From NCBI RefSeq assembly GCF_008831285.2, contig NC_045151.1:10468571-10532570 (forward strand): 64,000 nucleotides of DNA, read 5' to 3'. The notes beneath the pieces were generated by a model. It did no database searches. It was not told the DNA's origin and saw only the letters and a list, made by a program, of their open reading frames with translations. A program made the position numbers and the translations under genes. Positions 44,138-55,816 of this stretch are shown here, piece by piece (positions within the stretch are counted from its first letter, which is position 1; each line of letters starts with the position of its first letter). The DNA comes from Nymphaea colorata (lineage: Eukaryota; Streptophyta; Magnoliopsida; Nymphaeales; Nymphaeaceae).

Positions 44138-46237
44138 CACTTGTGGCCATCTTTACCTAGAAAGAGTTTTTTCTATAAGTCGTAGTTGATGGAAAAAACA
44201 AGGGTTTCTCTATCTACATGAAAAAGTTGTTTTAGATTCTCCTCCTATGCACTTCTCTAGGCTATAACAGGCCTCCAGTTTGTTTTCCTGTTGAAAAAAG
44301 TCAAACCCCTCGCATCCTACTTTTTTCCAAGGTAAATTTCATTGGATCTACCCTTTGAAGCAAGATAATTTTTTCTGGCATTCAGTAAGCAAATAATCTA
44401 TATAGAGAGAAAATTCTCTCGTTGTACAATAAAATTCTTGTGCAGCAAACAAGCCCTTAGTGAAATAAATAGATATTATGAACACTCGTTACAAGAATAG
44501 ATGATTAGGAAAAAAAAAATGTGCGAGTAAAGAAAACAAAGGGACACCTTCCATCTGTTTAATTTTACGTGGAAGTACCATTCGAAATTTCAAAATCAAT
44601 AGGCAAACAAAAGAAAAAGTAATTCAAATCTTTGGTGTGGCAGAACATTATTGAAAGTTCAAGTTACTATACGTGCAATGGTTAAATGAATATATATATT
44701 AAGCAAGAATTCAAAGTACAAAATCATGAATCTTTGTTGATATCTTTTATGATTGGGAAAGATCATCTACTGGAAAAGTACCATTATTATTTATAGACTT
44801 GTATGCATTCTTAGCTCTCCCATATAGCTGCTTTGGTCATTTATTAAATCTTACAAAAAAAAAAGTTTGTTTTGGCAATTTGTTCCCCTTATGCATGTCT
44901 TAGTTGACAACTACAATAATGATGTCTAAAGAACTCGTTGTGAACTACATTCAAACATAATGTTCCACTCTTAAGAGTGGTACTCTGGAGAATAGCATTG
45001 TCAACTACGGTTGTGTTACTTGAAGCTATCAATTTAAATTTGTTGTGCATGTAAAGAAAAAAGTATGATCACATTCTTCAACAATGACATATTATATTCA
45101 TCTAAATTTTTTTTCATTTTTTAACATTTAACATCTTATAATTAGCAACCAACATGATACCACCATGACTTAGCTATCCTCCTTCACCACATATTTTTGG
45201 ATTGACATCAAGAGTTAAATATAATAGTCACTACTCATTAGGCCCCAAATGTGTGTACTAAGATGTATATGTCTCAAGACACTAAGTAGACAATTAAGAA
45301 ACTCTTTATACAAATAGGCAGCAACACCATCAAATGATGAGAATCTAAATATCTAGTTAATAGTGTCTATTCTTCTAGCAAACTCCTTCACAACACAAAA
45401 AAAATAAAAATATGAGAAAAAGATTGTGCTCCTTTCTATCTAGTATTGATCACTCAAAAACAAAAGAGATATCCCTTCTACTTGGACAACGAGAGACCGT
45501 TTTAAAACTCCACCCCAAATTTTCTCACTTGAATCCTAGTGGCAATTTCTAAATTTTGCAAAATGTTTTAGGCAAAATCAAAAGTAATGTACTTTGAAGC
45601 CTACCAAATCCAAATCCTGAAGCAAAGTCTAAAAGTCCTTGCAATCTTACCTCTCAACCAACATAGAGCTTTGAATTTCAAATCTAATCTCATAGGGAAT
45701 TTGACACAAAATCTCATATTCAAGTTCAGTTAGAGTTCAAATAGAGCTTTGGAAAACAATCTAGACCAAAGCTAAGGAGGCAGGTCCAAAATCCAATTTT
45801 AACCCACAATTTGGATTTCAAATTCCGATTCAAGTTACGTTAAAAATTAACTTAGTCACCTCCTCCAGTACTGAAATTATGCACTAAAATGTCCACGTCA
45901 ATTCAAAAAACACTAACTCAGGCTTATTTCAAATCAATTGTACAATCAAGAGTATGGGGTCACATGATCTAAGTCAAATAAGTCGAAAGAACTTAAAATA
46001 CTAAGTAATTGAATTAAAGTAAGTGAAAAGTCATTCAATTTGACACTCACTCACCAGAAAGAGAGTTCAAAATTGGTAAATGTGTAGTTGGATATAATAA
46101 GCAAGTTAAAATCAAGATTTGAACTAGAATTAGATAAAAATCTCAGTTCTAAAACGAAAATAGCTATGATGGGCTTTGATTGAGCCTAGACTCACCTAGC
46201 TCATGCGTGTGGGCTATGTGGGTACTTTCAAAATTAA
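44138..46237. other. AT-rich intergenic sequence without gene
   Basis: No coding sequence or RNA gene recognised. Bases 44280-44460 share a decayed motif with 37090-37230. The remainder is rich in CAAATC/TCAAAT words, similar in texture to 52.3-54.0 kb, but no clear repeat boundaries could be drawn. Confidence 0.4.
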
Positions 46238-46673
46238 GGGCCTGTTTGGTAGGAGGGAAAGGAAGGGAAAGGAAGGGATGGAAAGGGAGAGAAAGGGAAG
46301 GGAAAGGAATGGAATGGAATGGAAAGGAAAGAAGTGATTAAAAAGCTTGTTTGGATACAAAAGAAAGGAAAGGAAAGGAAAGGTTAATACTTTACAATAA
46401 TACTCCTAACAGTCAAAATGTTTAAAAAATTAAGAACGTGAAGGAAGGGGTATTGTGGGCAGTCAACACTTTGCTCCTCTCTCCCTTTCCTTTCCTTCCC
46501 AATCCGTCCGATTTGGGAGGGATTGCATTTACACTACACAATCATTTCATTTCCCTCCCCTCCCAACCAAACACACTTTGCCCCTTTCCCTCCTTTTTAG
46601 TTAGTCAACCAAACAAATGAGGGATTGTTCAATCCCTCCCTTTCCTTTCCTTTCCCTCCAACCAAACAAGCCC
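46238..46673. mobile_element. Tourist-like (PIF/Harbinger) MITE with TAA TSD
   Basis: 436 bp flanked by TAA (46235-46237 and 46674-46676). Left end GGGCCTGTTTGGTAGGAGGG; right end reverse complement GGGCTTGTTTGGTTGGAGGG. TIR similarity continues through AAAGGAAGGGAAAGG for more than 35 bp. Three-base TAA duplication and the GGGCC(T)TGTTTGG start are standard for Tourist elements. No transposase; the 60-codon frame inside is incidental. Confidence 0.88.
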
Positions 46674-46979
46674 TAAAGAGAAAAAACCATGTCACCAATC
46701 CTAATAAAAAAGAATTCCAGCCAATTGAAGACCAAAAGCTTCATTTTAATTGGTGGTTTCAAAATAGAGTAAGGTGGCATCCACCTCACTATTTTTTACT
46801 TTTCTTAAGCCACATAACATTGCTAAACCTAGCCATGTCATCCAACTCAATCAATCAAGAATCTTCAAGATGGAAATCAGAATTTTTCCTAGTAGGATGA
46901 AATTCCAACTGAGAAAAGCTATTAAAGAGAATTTAAACCAATTCTCAATTTCCACGAGAATCAATGTTTATATGGGTCT

Positions 46980-47600
46980 CCGCTGATGGACGATCGATCG
47001 TCGGCAATCAATGTTGGCACTGCTGACGGTAAAATTGATGTCACTCCCTTCGAGCTCGCTCGTTGTTTGGGTGAGAGGCAAAAGCACTGTCATCGGTGAA
47101 GGTGGTCGTTGAAGGCATGGACGATCATGCCGACAATGTCGACATCAATGGGGTTTGGATAAGTTTCCAAACGAGCAAGAAAATCGTCACAAACTACCTT
47201 TCCCAAACTGTTTTCTGTATCATGAGTTTTCCAGCACAGCAGCGTGATCTCTCCTACTTTTCCAGAATGCAACTTCCATATGTGTATGGGTGTAGCTGCA
47301 CACCTATTCCGCCTGTTATTTCCTCATCAGAAAGAACCCAAAATCGTTCCTTTACTCTGCAACGACAGGTGCAGCTCCCCAAATCAGAGCAACCTCAGGT
47401 TGAGCTGCCCTAAATCAAAGTCTGATTCCCAAATCGTTTGCAGCAACCTGCTAAGAGCTGCCCAAATCAAAGGCTCCCCCAAAGTGAGATCTTATTATAC
47501 AAGGTAGCTAGGTTTCTGCCTCTTATTCTTTTGTTAATCTAAACTAGGTTTTCTTTATTAAACTTTTGTTGAAGTGTGTTTTGGGCTTGACGGGTTCATC
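46980..47600 (+). pseudogene. Exon-like debris, unidentified
   Basis: A GC-richer stretch with frames of 105 codons (47096-47413) and 87 codons (47244-47507), ending at CAAG followed by GTAGCTAGG, which resembles a splice donor near 47501. The peptide (beginning MKVVVEGMDDHADNVDINGV) has no domain I recognise. It could be the 5' part of a decayed gene or sequence captured by a transposon. The bases around 46985-47040 (GATCGATCGTCGGC, CTGACGGTAAAAT) recall CACTA subterminal repeats. Confidence 0.3.
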
Positions 47601-47698
47601 GGTAGGTCTAGCATTCATTGAAACCCATGTTCACTTAGTTTGATTCTCAAGTTTCCATTAGCACTATAGGAGCGCATAACATAGCACCAGTATTATCT

Positions 47699-47708
47699 CT
47701 TGTAGTGC
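47699..47708 (-). other. Possible CACTA transposon terminus
   Basis: CTCTTGTAGTG at 47698-47708 is CACTACAAGAG in reverse complement, close to the usual CACTACAAGAAA terminus. The neighbouring sequence to its left has repeated GCGCNCCTATAGTG-like words. No matching left terminus or 3-bp duplication was located in the window. Confidence 0.35.
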
Positions 47709-47969
47709 CAAGCGATGCCAACGGGTGCAAAGGTTGAATTGTTTCTATCCCTCATCCTTTCTTGACTCCCTAATCGTTGGTACTCGAGTAATGAGCAGGA
47801 ATCTTTTCATGTTTTTCTTTTATTAATATGAACATTTTTCAACTGTATCTTTGTTTTCTTTTTGAAGTTGATGCAAATCTGCTGATAAATGACGTACATG
47901 TATCTTTGTTTTTCTTTTTTGAAGTTGAAACATAATTCTGTTTTTTGTTATTTCAAAAATTTGTGAATT

Positions 47970-48110
47970 TCAGGTTGATGGGAATCGCTCTAAAGAGCTT
48001 ATTTTTTAATCCATTGGTTCATCACTCAACAAATTGCAGAGTGATAAATTGAAGATATTTACTAAGCATGTGGGTGTGAAGCCCAGCTTGCTTTGAATTG
48101 TCAGTCCAAC
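47970..48110 (+). pseudogene. Exon-like fragment with splice acceptor, unidentified
   Basis: A pyrimidine-rich stretch ending TTTGTGAATTTCAG is followed by a frame reading VDGNRSKELIF, a stop, then SIGSSLNKLQSDKLKIFTKH. It resembles an old exon but I cannot name the protein. Confidence 0.3.
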
Positions 48111-48189
48111 ATCAGTTTTAATTAAAAATCAAATGGGTCCCCAAGGTACAAATTGTAAACTGTACCTTTATCCTACCATTCTTTGAACT

Positions 48190-48525
48190 TAATGGAGGAT
48201 GACCTTGTTTTGCCCTGTTCAAACCATCAAAAGTCCAGTGATGTTGCTGCGATGAACTCAGTGGAAGGCGCCTCCAGCCCATCGTAGGCCTTCTTCAAGT
48301 ACGTATAGAACCTCGCTGTTATCCAGATCTATGGTGGCCTCAGGATTCCCAAGCAAGCCATCTTTCGAAGGGAGAGGGAACTTGACCAGATGGATTTGGG
48401 AAGACAATTGGGTAGACATCTTTGGTAGTCTTTGTATGTTCCTTGGGGTGGAGATGAGACAGACTCGTTGATCCCTCTGGCTGCTAGGAACTCGGAGAGG
48501 TCAAGGAATGGGATCTGGTGACTGA
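48190..48525 (-). pseudogene. Gene-like debris, unidentified
   Basis: Codon-like composition on the minus strand, with short peptides such as DLSEFLAARGINESV and YLKKAYDGLEAPSTEFIAA in one frame separated by stops. No secure family assignment; listed because it sits between two other exon-like fragments. Confidence 0.25.
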
Positions 48526-48609
48526 AGGCTAATATAGTCCAATGATAATCTATTGCATAAGAAAAAATTTACAGTGGGTTAATATTAACTAATTGAATGC
48601 ACATATGGT

Positions 48610-48737
48610 CACTGGACCATTGGCTGCAGGTAAAGCTGCTTGTGCATCAGTTCGTGGAGCCAATAGGCTTTGGTGCAAATTCTCTTCTTGACATGGTCGA
48701 CCTTGTGCTAATAGGGTTGCAGAAACTTGTAAGCCAG
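48610..48737 (+). pseudogene. SDH1: SDH1 (succinate dehydrogenase flavoprotein) exon fragment
   Basis: Reads LAAGKAACASVRGANRL, then in the next frame GANSLLDMV, then in a third frame PCANRVAETCKPG. This is the conserved FAD-binding segment of the complex II flavoprotein (normally ...[23 protein letters not shown]..., ending CANRVAE..KPG). The intact enzyme oxidises succinate to fumarate in the mitochondrial inner membrane. The fragment has a 1-base insertion after the ANRL codons and a ~10-base deletion after GACATGGTC, so it cannot be translated. It ends exactly at CCAG|GTAACT, a splice-donor-like junction. That suggests an exon copied from genomic DNA with its intron rather than from processed mRNA. 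About 43 of ~630 codons are present. Confidence 0.85.
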
Positions 48738-48939
48738 GTAACTTCTCTTTGGAACTGTCTGATTTTGCTAAATCCTATCTGTTGTGCTGGAGAGTGGATT
48801 TTGAATGTAATTTTTTAATAGAAGAAATTAGAATTAAGTCACATCATTGTAATGTGTTTTACTGCCACATCATTGTAATGTGTTTTACTGCCACAAGGCT
48901 AAGAACACCAAATCTTACACTTTCATTGGTTGCTTACCA

Positions 48940-49260
48940 GGAAGATGATAGCAGAGTGAGGGCAGGGGCTGTTTGCCACACAGAAGGGGATATTAACCAC
49001 ACAGACCAGACTGGGAATCATGCCTTGAGGTTTATGTGAAGAGGGCTGCCAACCTTGTTGCTGGATATTTTGTTGACATGAAAGTGGAAGAGACAGCAAA
49101 TCTTAGAAGGCACTGGCTGTTATGGTACACTAAGCCATTCCTGAGCATTCGGCGAAAGGCATGAAGAACTGCAGCGCTTTGGAGACAGGAACTGAATGGC
49201 ATGAAGATTTGTAAGCCAATCAGCTTGAACTTGAACTTGCCGCCCCAGAACAATCGGTCG
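48940..49260 (+). pseudogene. Exon-like fragment, unidentified
   Basis: One frame reads AANLVAGYFVDMKVEETANL followed by RRHWLLWYTKPFLSIRRKA and a stop; the preceding frame reads EDDSRVRAGAVCHTEGDINH. Codon texture suggests a former coding exon with a frameshift near 49030. The protein is not recognised. It lies 200 bp after the SDH1 exon but does not match SDH1 downstream sequence as I know it. Confidence 0.3.
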
Positions 49261-49299
49261 AGGGGTTGGTGGTGGGTTACACAATCAGCTTGTAGAAGA

Positions 49300-49690
49300 A
49301 GAGGGCGAGCATTCAGAAGGAGGTTGCCCGTGAATTTTCTGCAACTTTTTTAAATTTTATGTAATTTTCCTGTGACTTTCACATGAACCTTAGAGTACTT
49401 TAACATTGTATGTAATTTAGATTGTAAATAAGTGTTATTAAAGAAAATTTGGCAGCAATTTGTCAGAGAATAAGCAAATCAAGGGTGGATGGTCTACTAT
49501 TTATTTTTCTCCGTCAATAGTATACAAATCAATAGTAACTGTAAAAATAAGCAGGGAACAAAATTGGAAAGCAAAAACAAAGAGCACATTAATTAACAGC
49601 GCTACGGAAGCACATCCCAAATGGCACTAGCATTCACTAGCGTTAACAAAGCACTAGTGATGGTAATTTTAAGCTCTTAACGGTAGCAAT
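49300..49690. other. AT-rich sequence and transposon-like sub-repeats
   Basis: No gene. Bases 49595-49682 (AACAGCGCTACGG, ACTAGCGTTAAC) continue after the inserted hAT element at 50462-50600 (ACCAGCGTTGTTACTG, TAGCGCTGGGTGAGCGCTAC). One older element, possibly CACTA-type, was therefore split by the later insertion. Confidence 0.4.
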
Positions 49691-50453
49691 CAATGTTATA
49701 AAAGGCGTAGCATATCGTGGATCGGTCGGGTCGATCTATACACTATATCGTAGCGTAACGTATTGTAAACTAATTTTTTAATTCATAAAAAAATTTTAAA
49801 AATTAAAAAAATAAAAAAAAGTTCGGTAAAATCAGGAAAAGCAAAAAATCAATTAAAAAAGTCATGTTTTATATATATTAAAAAAAAACTCATCGCGTCA
49901 TTCAAAAGCCATAATATACTAACAACATTGAACATTCAGAAATGACAAATAAGAAATTCATAACATAATAAACATTCATCAGAACTTTAAAGTTTAAACT
50001 TTAAAGTGCTTTAGATTACATTACAAGTTTGCAATAAATAATATATTATGATTATCATCAATCAAGTTCTCATCATCCCCAGGGGCCATGAGTAAACCTT
50101 CTTATTGACAAGCAAGTTCTTCTCTAAATCGACGATTTATCACATAAATGGGTGATTTTTGTAGAAAAACTAGTAAAACTTTCCCCTCTCACAACTTTTA
50201 GACATGTTTAGAAAGAGAGAGAAAAAAGTTTTCTTGTAAAAAACTACAAAAAATAATTTTATCCTTGTATCATACAATACGGGGGTGTATCGAGGGATAT
50301 CGTACGATACGGCCCCTGTATCGCACAATACAGCCGATACACATACGATAGACAAGCGTATTGTGTATCGTAGACATATCGTATAGGTTTTTCAAACCTA
50401 TACGATAAGTATCACACGATACGGGCCCGTATCATGCGATACAGATAACACTG
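49691..50453. mobile_element. 763-bp hAT-like element, CA(A/G)TGTTAT TIR
   Basis: Perfect 8-bp flanking duplication GTAGCAAT (49683-49690 and 50454-50461). The left end is CAATGTTAT and the right end, reverse complemented, is CAGTGTTAT. Internally, ATCGTA/CGATAC words are repeated near both ends (GCGTAGCATATCG; CGATACGGCCCCTGTATCG), a typical subterminal pattern. No transposase. It is nested in an older repeat whose two halves join exactly when the element and one duplication are removed. Confidence 0.85.
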
Positions 50454-50710
50454 GTAGCAATACCAGCGTTGTTACTGATAATGGTTAGTACTGGCGTTGC
50501 TACAGAAAGCAGCAGTGACGCTCAAGCTGTGGGGCGTCTTGTAGCGCTGGGTGAGCGCTACTGAAGATATTCAGCAGTGCTATTTTAGCGCCAGAGATAA
50601 TGGAAAATGTTGTTGTGTTGGTTGCTGTATTCCTCTCTTCACGCCTTTCTATTGCATTTATTGTGTACACAACATGATGGCAAATTAAACAATATCATGA
50701 GAGTTTTGAT

Positions 50711-51293
50711 CTATGTCACCTGAATGCGGGGTGCGGGTGCCAGTGCTGGTGCGGGTGCGGGTGCCGGTGCGGCACATCTCAAAAAAATTAGGTGCGGCGG
50801 TGCGGTGAAGATATTTTATTAATATTAATATTATTATTATTATTATTAATTTTTCGTAGAAATTGAATAACACAATTAAAATTATACATTTTTATGATAG
50901 TGGGAAAAAATCAAAAAAGAAATGTTTGAAAAAAAGGCAAACAGATCGTTTTATGAAAGTCACCATTCTTTAGTCCTGTATCGTTTTTTTTGAAAGAGAA
51001 AAGAGAACATATAATATATCTATAGATGTATTAAATTAGATGCAACGGCCGACGGGGATTTGATTTTGTGGATTTTTAATCTGGTTTCATCCCGAAATCA
51101 TATCCAGATCCAAACCATACACGCAATAAACTTGGTTTGGATTTGGATTCGACTCGGAACTTGATCCAACTCCCCTGGGTGCGGTTTGGGTGCGCCTCAT
51201 CATCGGGTGCGCACCTGGAGCGCACCCTCACCCGCACCCGCAAAGCACCCGGTGCGGGTGCGAGCTCCTGGGAAACGCACCCAGGTGACATTG
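50711..51293. mobile_element. 583-bp hAT-like element, GGTGCGGG subterminal repeats
   Basis: Perfect 8-bp duplication GTTTTGAT (50703-50710 and 51294-51301). Left end CTATGTCACCTGAATGCG; right end reverse complement CAATGTCACCTGGGTGCG. Subterminal GGTGCGGGTGCGG arrays occupy ~50710-50810 and, inverted, ~51170-51285, with an AT-rich centre. Frames on both strands are low-complexity Arg/Thr/Gly translations of the arrays. Non-autonomous. Confidence 0.9.
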
Positions 51294-51301
51294 GTTTTGA
51301 T

Positions 51302-51402
51302 GTATCTCAACACATTCCATCATTTCGAAAATTCAGGTCACAAGGATGTGTGTTATTGAGGATGTATGAGTTATAACTTTTTTTTTCTATTACGGGCTCA
51401 CC

Positions 51403-51449
<47 letters not shown>

Positions 51450-54400
51450 CCATTTCACGATGGTTGCGACTATGGGCAATGTAGGCTTTAATTACTAACA
51501 GTCTTGCTGGGAAAAATATTGGATGCCCCGATCATAAGGGGCATCCTATACCTCAGCCAAAAACGATCATCCTTCGTGACAGTTACAAAAGAATTTTAAT
51601 GACAGCCAAGAGAAGGAGAATAGTCCGCAGCCTTGAGGGCCTCCTCCTTTTGCCGAATTTGCTAAGCTTGAACCTGTTTCTTGGGTTCTAGATTATGATT
51701 TTCTGATTATAGGCAGCAAGAACCAGCCATAATCATTCCATTCCAGCAGGAAGAAAATCTTTTTTACCTCCTATGCTTGGACTTCTTAAGTCTAGTCCTT
51801 TCATGACGGTCTTCGTTTAAGAATTCTAACTAAAGAAACCAAGAGCAGCCCCATTCACCCGAACAAGATGGGTACTCTTAAACCAATCCTCATTCCATTC
51901 TGTTTTTCTATATTCTATGCAGATGAATGAATGAGCCAACGTGGGGAGGGATTTTTCTCATTTAATTTAAGGTTGTGAATGATGTCTAGCTGGGTTATAT
52001 ATGCAAAATGTACATGTTAATGCATTTCAGTGCATGCATCCAATCTGTTTTTTATGAAGAAACATATCTAAATTTGTTTTTTGGCAAAGAAAGATATGAT
52101 TTGGACTCAAAAACTAGATTTTAGAAGTCCTAAACCAATGAGAAAATCCATGGTGAGATATAGGGCAAGTGATGCATGGCTTGATAACACGATGTTTCTT
52201 TACATTGTTTTTTCGTGCTCTGGTCATGGTGAATGCAATACATGAGAAAGAGAAAGAGAAAGAAGTGAGATGAATGAATGACGTCTATATTTCAACGTGA
52301 CAATCCTATCATGACAACTGATCTATTTCAGACAATTAAAGATCAAACTCACCCAAGCATTGAGTATAGTTCACCTTGTAAGAGGCTAAAACAATACATT
52401 GAGCTTGACTTTATAAAATAAAACATTATTTGCTTAAAGCATATATGAAATTTTTAGAAATTTCTGCAAGTTACAGAACTTTACTCACCATATTTGGTTG
52501 AGAACCAAATCCTAGTTGAACTCAATAGGTAACCCTACAAATATGAGCACTTTCTTATTCACAAACACAAAAAATCTACCTAACCGATAGTCAACAACAG
52601 AAACTAAGAGAGAGAACTACATTTTTCATCTATTTCTCCTATCAAAACCAATCCATATTCTAATCAAACAAGATTTGGATTTCCAACTCAGCCATCCCTA
52701 TGTTGGGAAGTGGCTATTCAAATTAGCCAGTTTACTAGAAACGAACTTCCTTTAAATGAGTCTCTAAAAAAAAGTCAGCATTATGGAGAGAGAGACGTGT
52801 CTCTTCTCAAATACCTCAAATCAATATGTGGAATATGAAATTTTGGATTTCTAGGATTCAAAAACCATGCTCTTTTTAAGCTCCAAAGAGAGGCAGGACT
52901 AGCTGGCCAATCACTTAGGTTCGACTCCTAAGCTTCCCAACATACCAATGTCTCAAGAACTCGATTTTGAGCAAGATCAATTTTCTGTAATTTTATAGAA
53001 ATAAATGTTCATTTCTAGCATAGAAATGGACTGATTTACAATCTAATATAACACCAGAAATTTCAAAGAATAAATGCTGAAACTATACCCTAAACCAACA
53101 AGATGCTTGTCAAGTTGGTTTCATTTTCCAAGATCCCAATCGGTTTTCATTGGCTTGATTTGTGAATCCATAAGTTAAGTTGATTCAAACCAAAATAAAT
53201 CTTGTAAACTCTAATTCATCAATTTTTCTACTTTGAAATAAGGATTTTAATTTCAAAATCAAGATTACAAAATGTTTTTAAATCAAGTCAAGCTCATGGA
53301 CCATGTTTTAGAGAACATTCTTGATTTCAATATCAAGAATAATTTAGAAGTGGTCCAACATTCTTAATTTCTCAAAAACCAGCCAATATCTACCTCTTCA
53401 TAAATGAAATCAAAATTAAGTTACACATGGAGAGATGAAAGAGTGAAACTGAATAACAAACATATAGTTTGCTTGTGCAAACATGCCTTCACTCACTACA
53501 CAATTCCACTAATTCACTAATTGTCAATACATTAGTAAGCCAAATTAGGGTTGCTACCATGACCAAGCCAGACTGCAACAAAGTTTTGGATCTCATTTAT
53601 CTCAAAGCAAAAAACATTGAATTCAATCATAAAAATAATGCAGACTTGAAGTTTTCAAGCCACCCAAATCTGAAATTTTTTAAAAATAATTTTATCTGAA
53701 AATCACAAACTTGAGTCTTTCAAAATGGATTCCAAAATCAATCCTCCTTTCAAACTCTAAAAGATGGAGTTTGAAATCTAGTAAAATAATGTATATCTTC
53801 AAATCAAATCCGATTTTCAAATCAAATTTCCAACTTCCAAGTTAAATTTCCCAAATGTATCCATAAGTTTTAGTAATCAAACCAAATACTCAATTTCAAT
53901 TATTTTCTACAATAAAAAATCATCCAAATCTTCAATCCTAAAATTTTTTTGGAATTCTAAAGGATTCAACAAAATTTTTAATCATGTTTAATATCAAATT
54001 CAATCCTTGCACAAGCATATAAGAGGATCAATCAAAGGAACTTGTACAATTTGAGAAATTTTTAGACCTCGGTCTAATTACCCTCTTAAAGGTAGTTATA
54101 ATGGTTAGACTGTATACCGATGGGTGAATCCCTTTCTTTTAATCTTTCAAAACCAAAACAACTACTCTTGCTACTTCATATGGCTCCCCATGAGGAGTAC
54201 GAACATAAATCAAGCATCATGAATTGCAATAGTGGGGATGAGGATAGTTTCTCTTCCTTTCATAATATCTTGTAATTCAAAAGAAAGGGAAAAAATAAGG
54301 TTAATCCACATAGTTCAATGCATAATAGTAGATCAACAAACCTTTCATCATTATATCTAAGACAATAAGAAGGAAAAAAATGTGATATGTTCAAGTTATA

Positions 54401-55400
54401 AATACAAATCCCTCTTTCAATTGGATTTGGAAAATAACCAATTCATTTAGAAAAGCAATGACCCAAGATTTGCTTTCATTTTCAAACAACGAACAATAAG
54501 CAAAAGATTAGGGAAGGTAGTGACACACAATGACTGCATTCTTATCCTAGCATCAAATAATAGAATAAAAGAAAATAAAAAATGAACAAAAAAATTATAG
54601 TAAATCAAAATTGGGGACCTAGGAAACAAATATGAGCACTCAAAGGCAAAAAATTCTATGATCCATTACTTGGCTATAATCAAAAGAAAATGCAACTACC
54701 AAATACTCATTGTCACGTCAAGAACCCCAATTGCATGTCACCACCAAGACAAAGTTGCAATTAAACCAATACACTAATAGAACACCATCACATAGAAATC
54801 TGCAAAAATAAAATCGCCAATGCAAACTTTGCCTTAACAATTGCATGTATTGAAGTTTTAAATGGTTCTTCTTCCCCATTGAACTAGGCATTGGTCATCA
54901 CAATTCCAATGGAATCCATTAAATGCCTTCAAAAACAAACTAACAACAATATTAGAATAGAAAAAGAAGCCATTAACACAAGAACCAGAGAAAGAAAATG
55001 ATCATGGGCAACTTCAAAAATTTTAAATATTGAGGGAGAAAGGAGTTTGACACATACGCAATAGCGAGAGGGAGAGAGAAAACTAAGGTGGGTATAACAA
55101 TGGAATATTGGAAAGAAGACATCAATGCATTCATTCAAGTAATATAAAATATAGAAAGTGTTGGACAAAGCAATGGAATAAAAAAAGAGAGGCAAAGTGC
55201 ATGTGTTACAAATGTGCAAAATGTTTGTCGCCATATATTCTCATGGCATTTGTTGCATTAGATTTTTCAAACTTAAAAAAAGAAGATCCTAATGACTATG
55301 GATTTGTATTTTTGAAATGAAATGTGTGTTGAATCTTATGTAATAAAGATAATAATATGTTAATATGCAAAACATAAAAAATGTGTAAGACTTAACTATT
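51302..55400. other. AT-rich intergenic sequence without recognised gene
   Basis: Contains (CT)n(TA)n at 51405-51448 and long CAAATC-rich tracts (52.5-54.0 kb). A 12-bp inverted repeat TATGTTGGGAAG / CTTCCCAACATA lies at ~52701 and ~52933. Frames of 60-101 codons have no recognisable domain. No RNA gene was supported. Confidence 0.4.
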
Positions 55401-55414
55401 CAAACTCAACATCC

Positions 55415-55534
55415 TTGCCAACTCAAGCTTTACACACATCTATCCTACCAACTCAAGATTCGATCTCATCCACCCTAGCAAGTCGAGCTTTGAGCTCATC
55501 AACATTTTCAACTCAAGCCTCCATCGTAGTCAAT
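55415..55534 (+). repeat. 30-bp minisatellite, four units
   Basis: Four consecutive 30-nt units begin at 55415, 55445, 55475 and 55505, each of the form (T/C)TNNCAACTCAAGNTT... with moderate divergence. The period is a multiple of three, so in one frame they read as 10-residue repeats LPTQALHTSI, LPTQDSISST, LASRALSSST, FSTQASIVVN. The surrounding 142-codon frame then runs into microsatellite and shows no domain, so a gene is not called. Confidence 0.65.
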
Positions 55535-55710
55535 CTTTCTTATGAACTGCCTTTTTTTTTGTTTATGCACTCTCTTCAAGAATTTGGCTCCCCATGGAGT
55601 GGCTTCATTGAACTTCAAATCTTTGAGATCTATTCCCTTTTGTGCATACTCAATCATATTAATCTTTTTCTACCAACTGGAAAAACACATACTATAATGA
55701 ATTTGCAGTT

Positions 55711-55816
<106 letters not shown>

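Noticed and set aside
32101-47708. A single ~15.6-kb CACTA element from CTACTACAAG (32104) to CTTGTAGTG (47708)
   Set aside because: The left motif lacks the initial CACTA, the flanking trinucleotides (GTG and CCA) do not match, and no transposase is present between.
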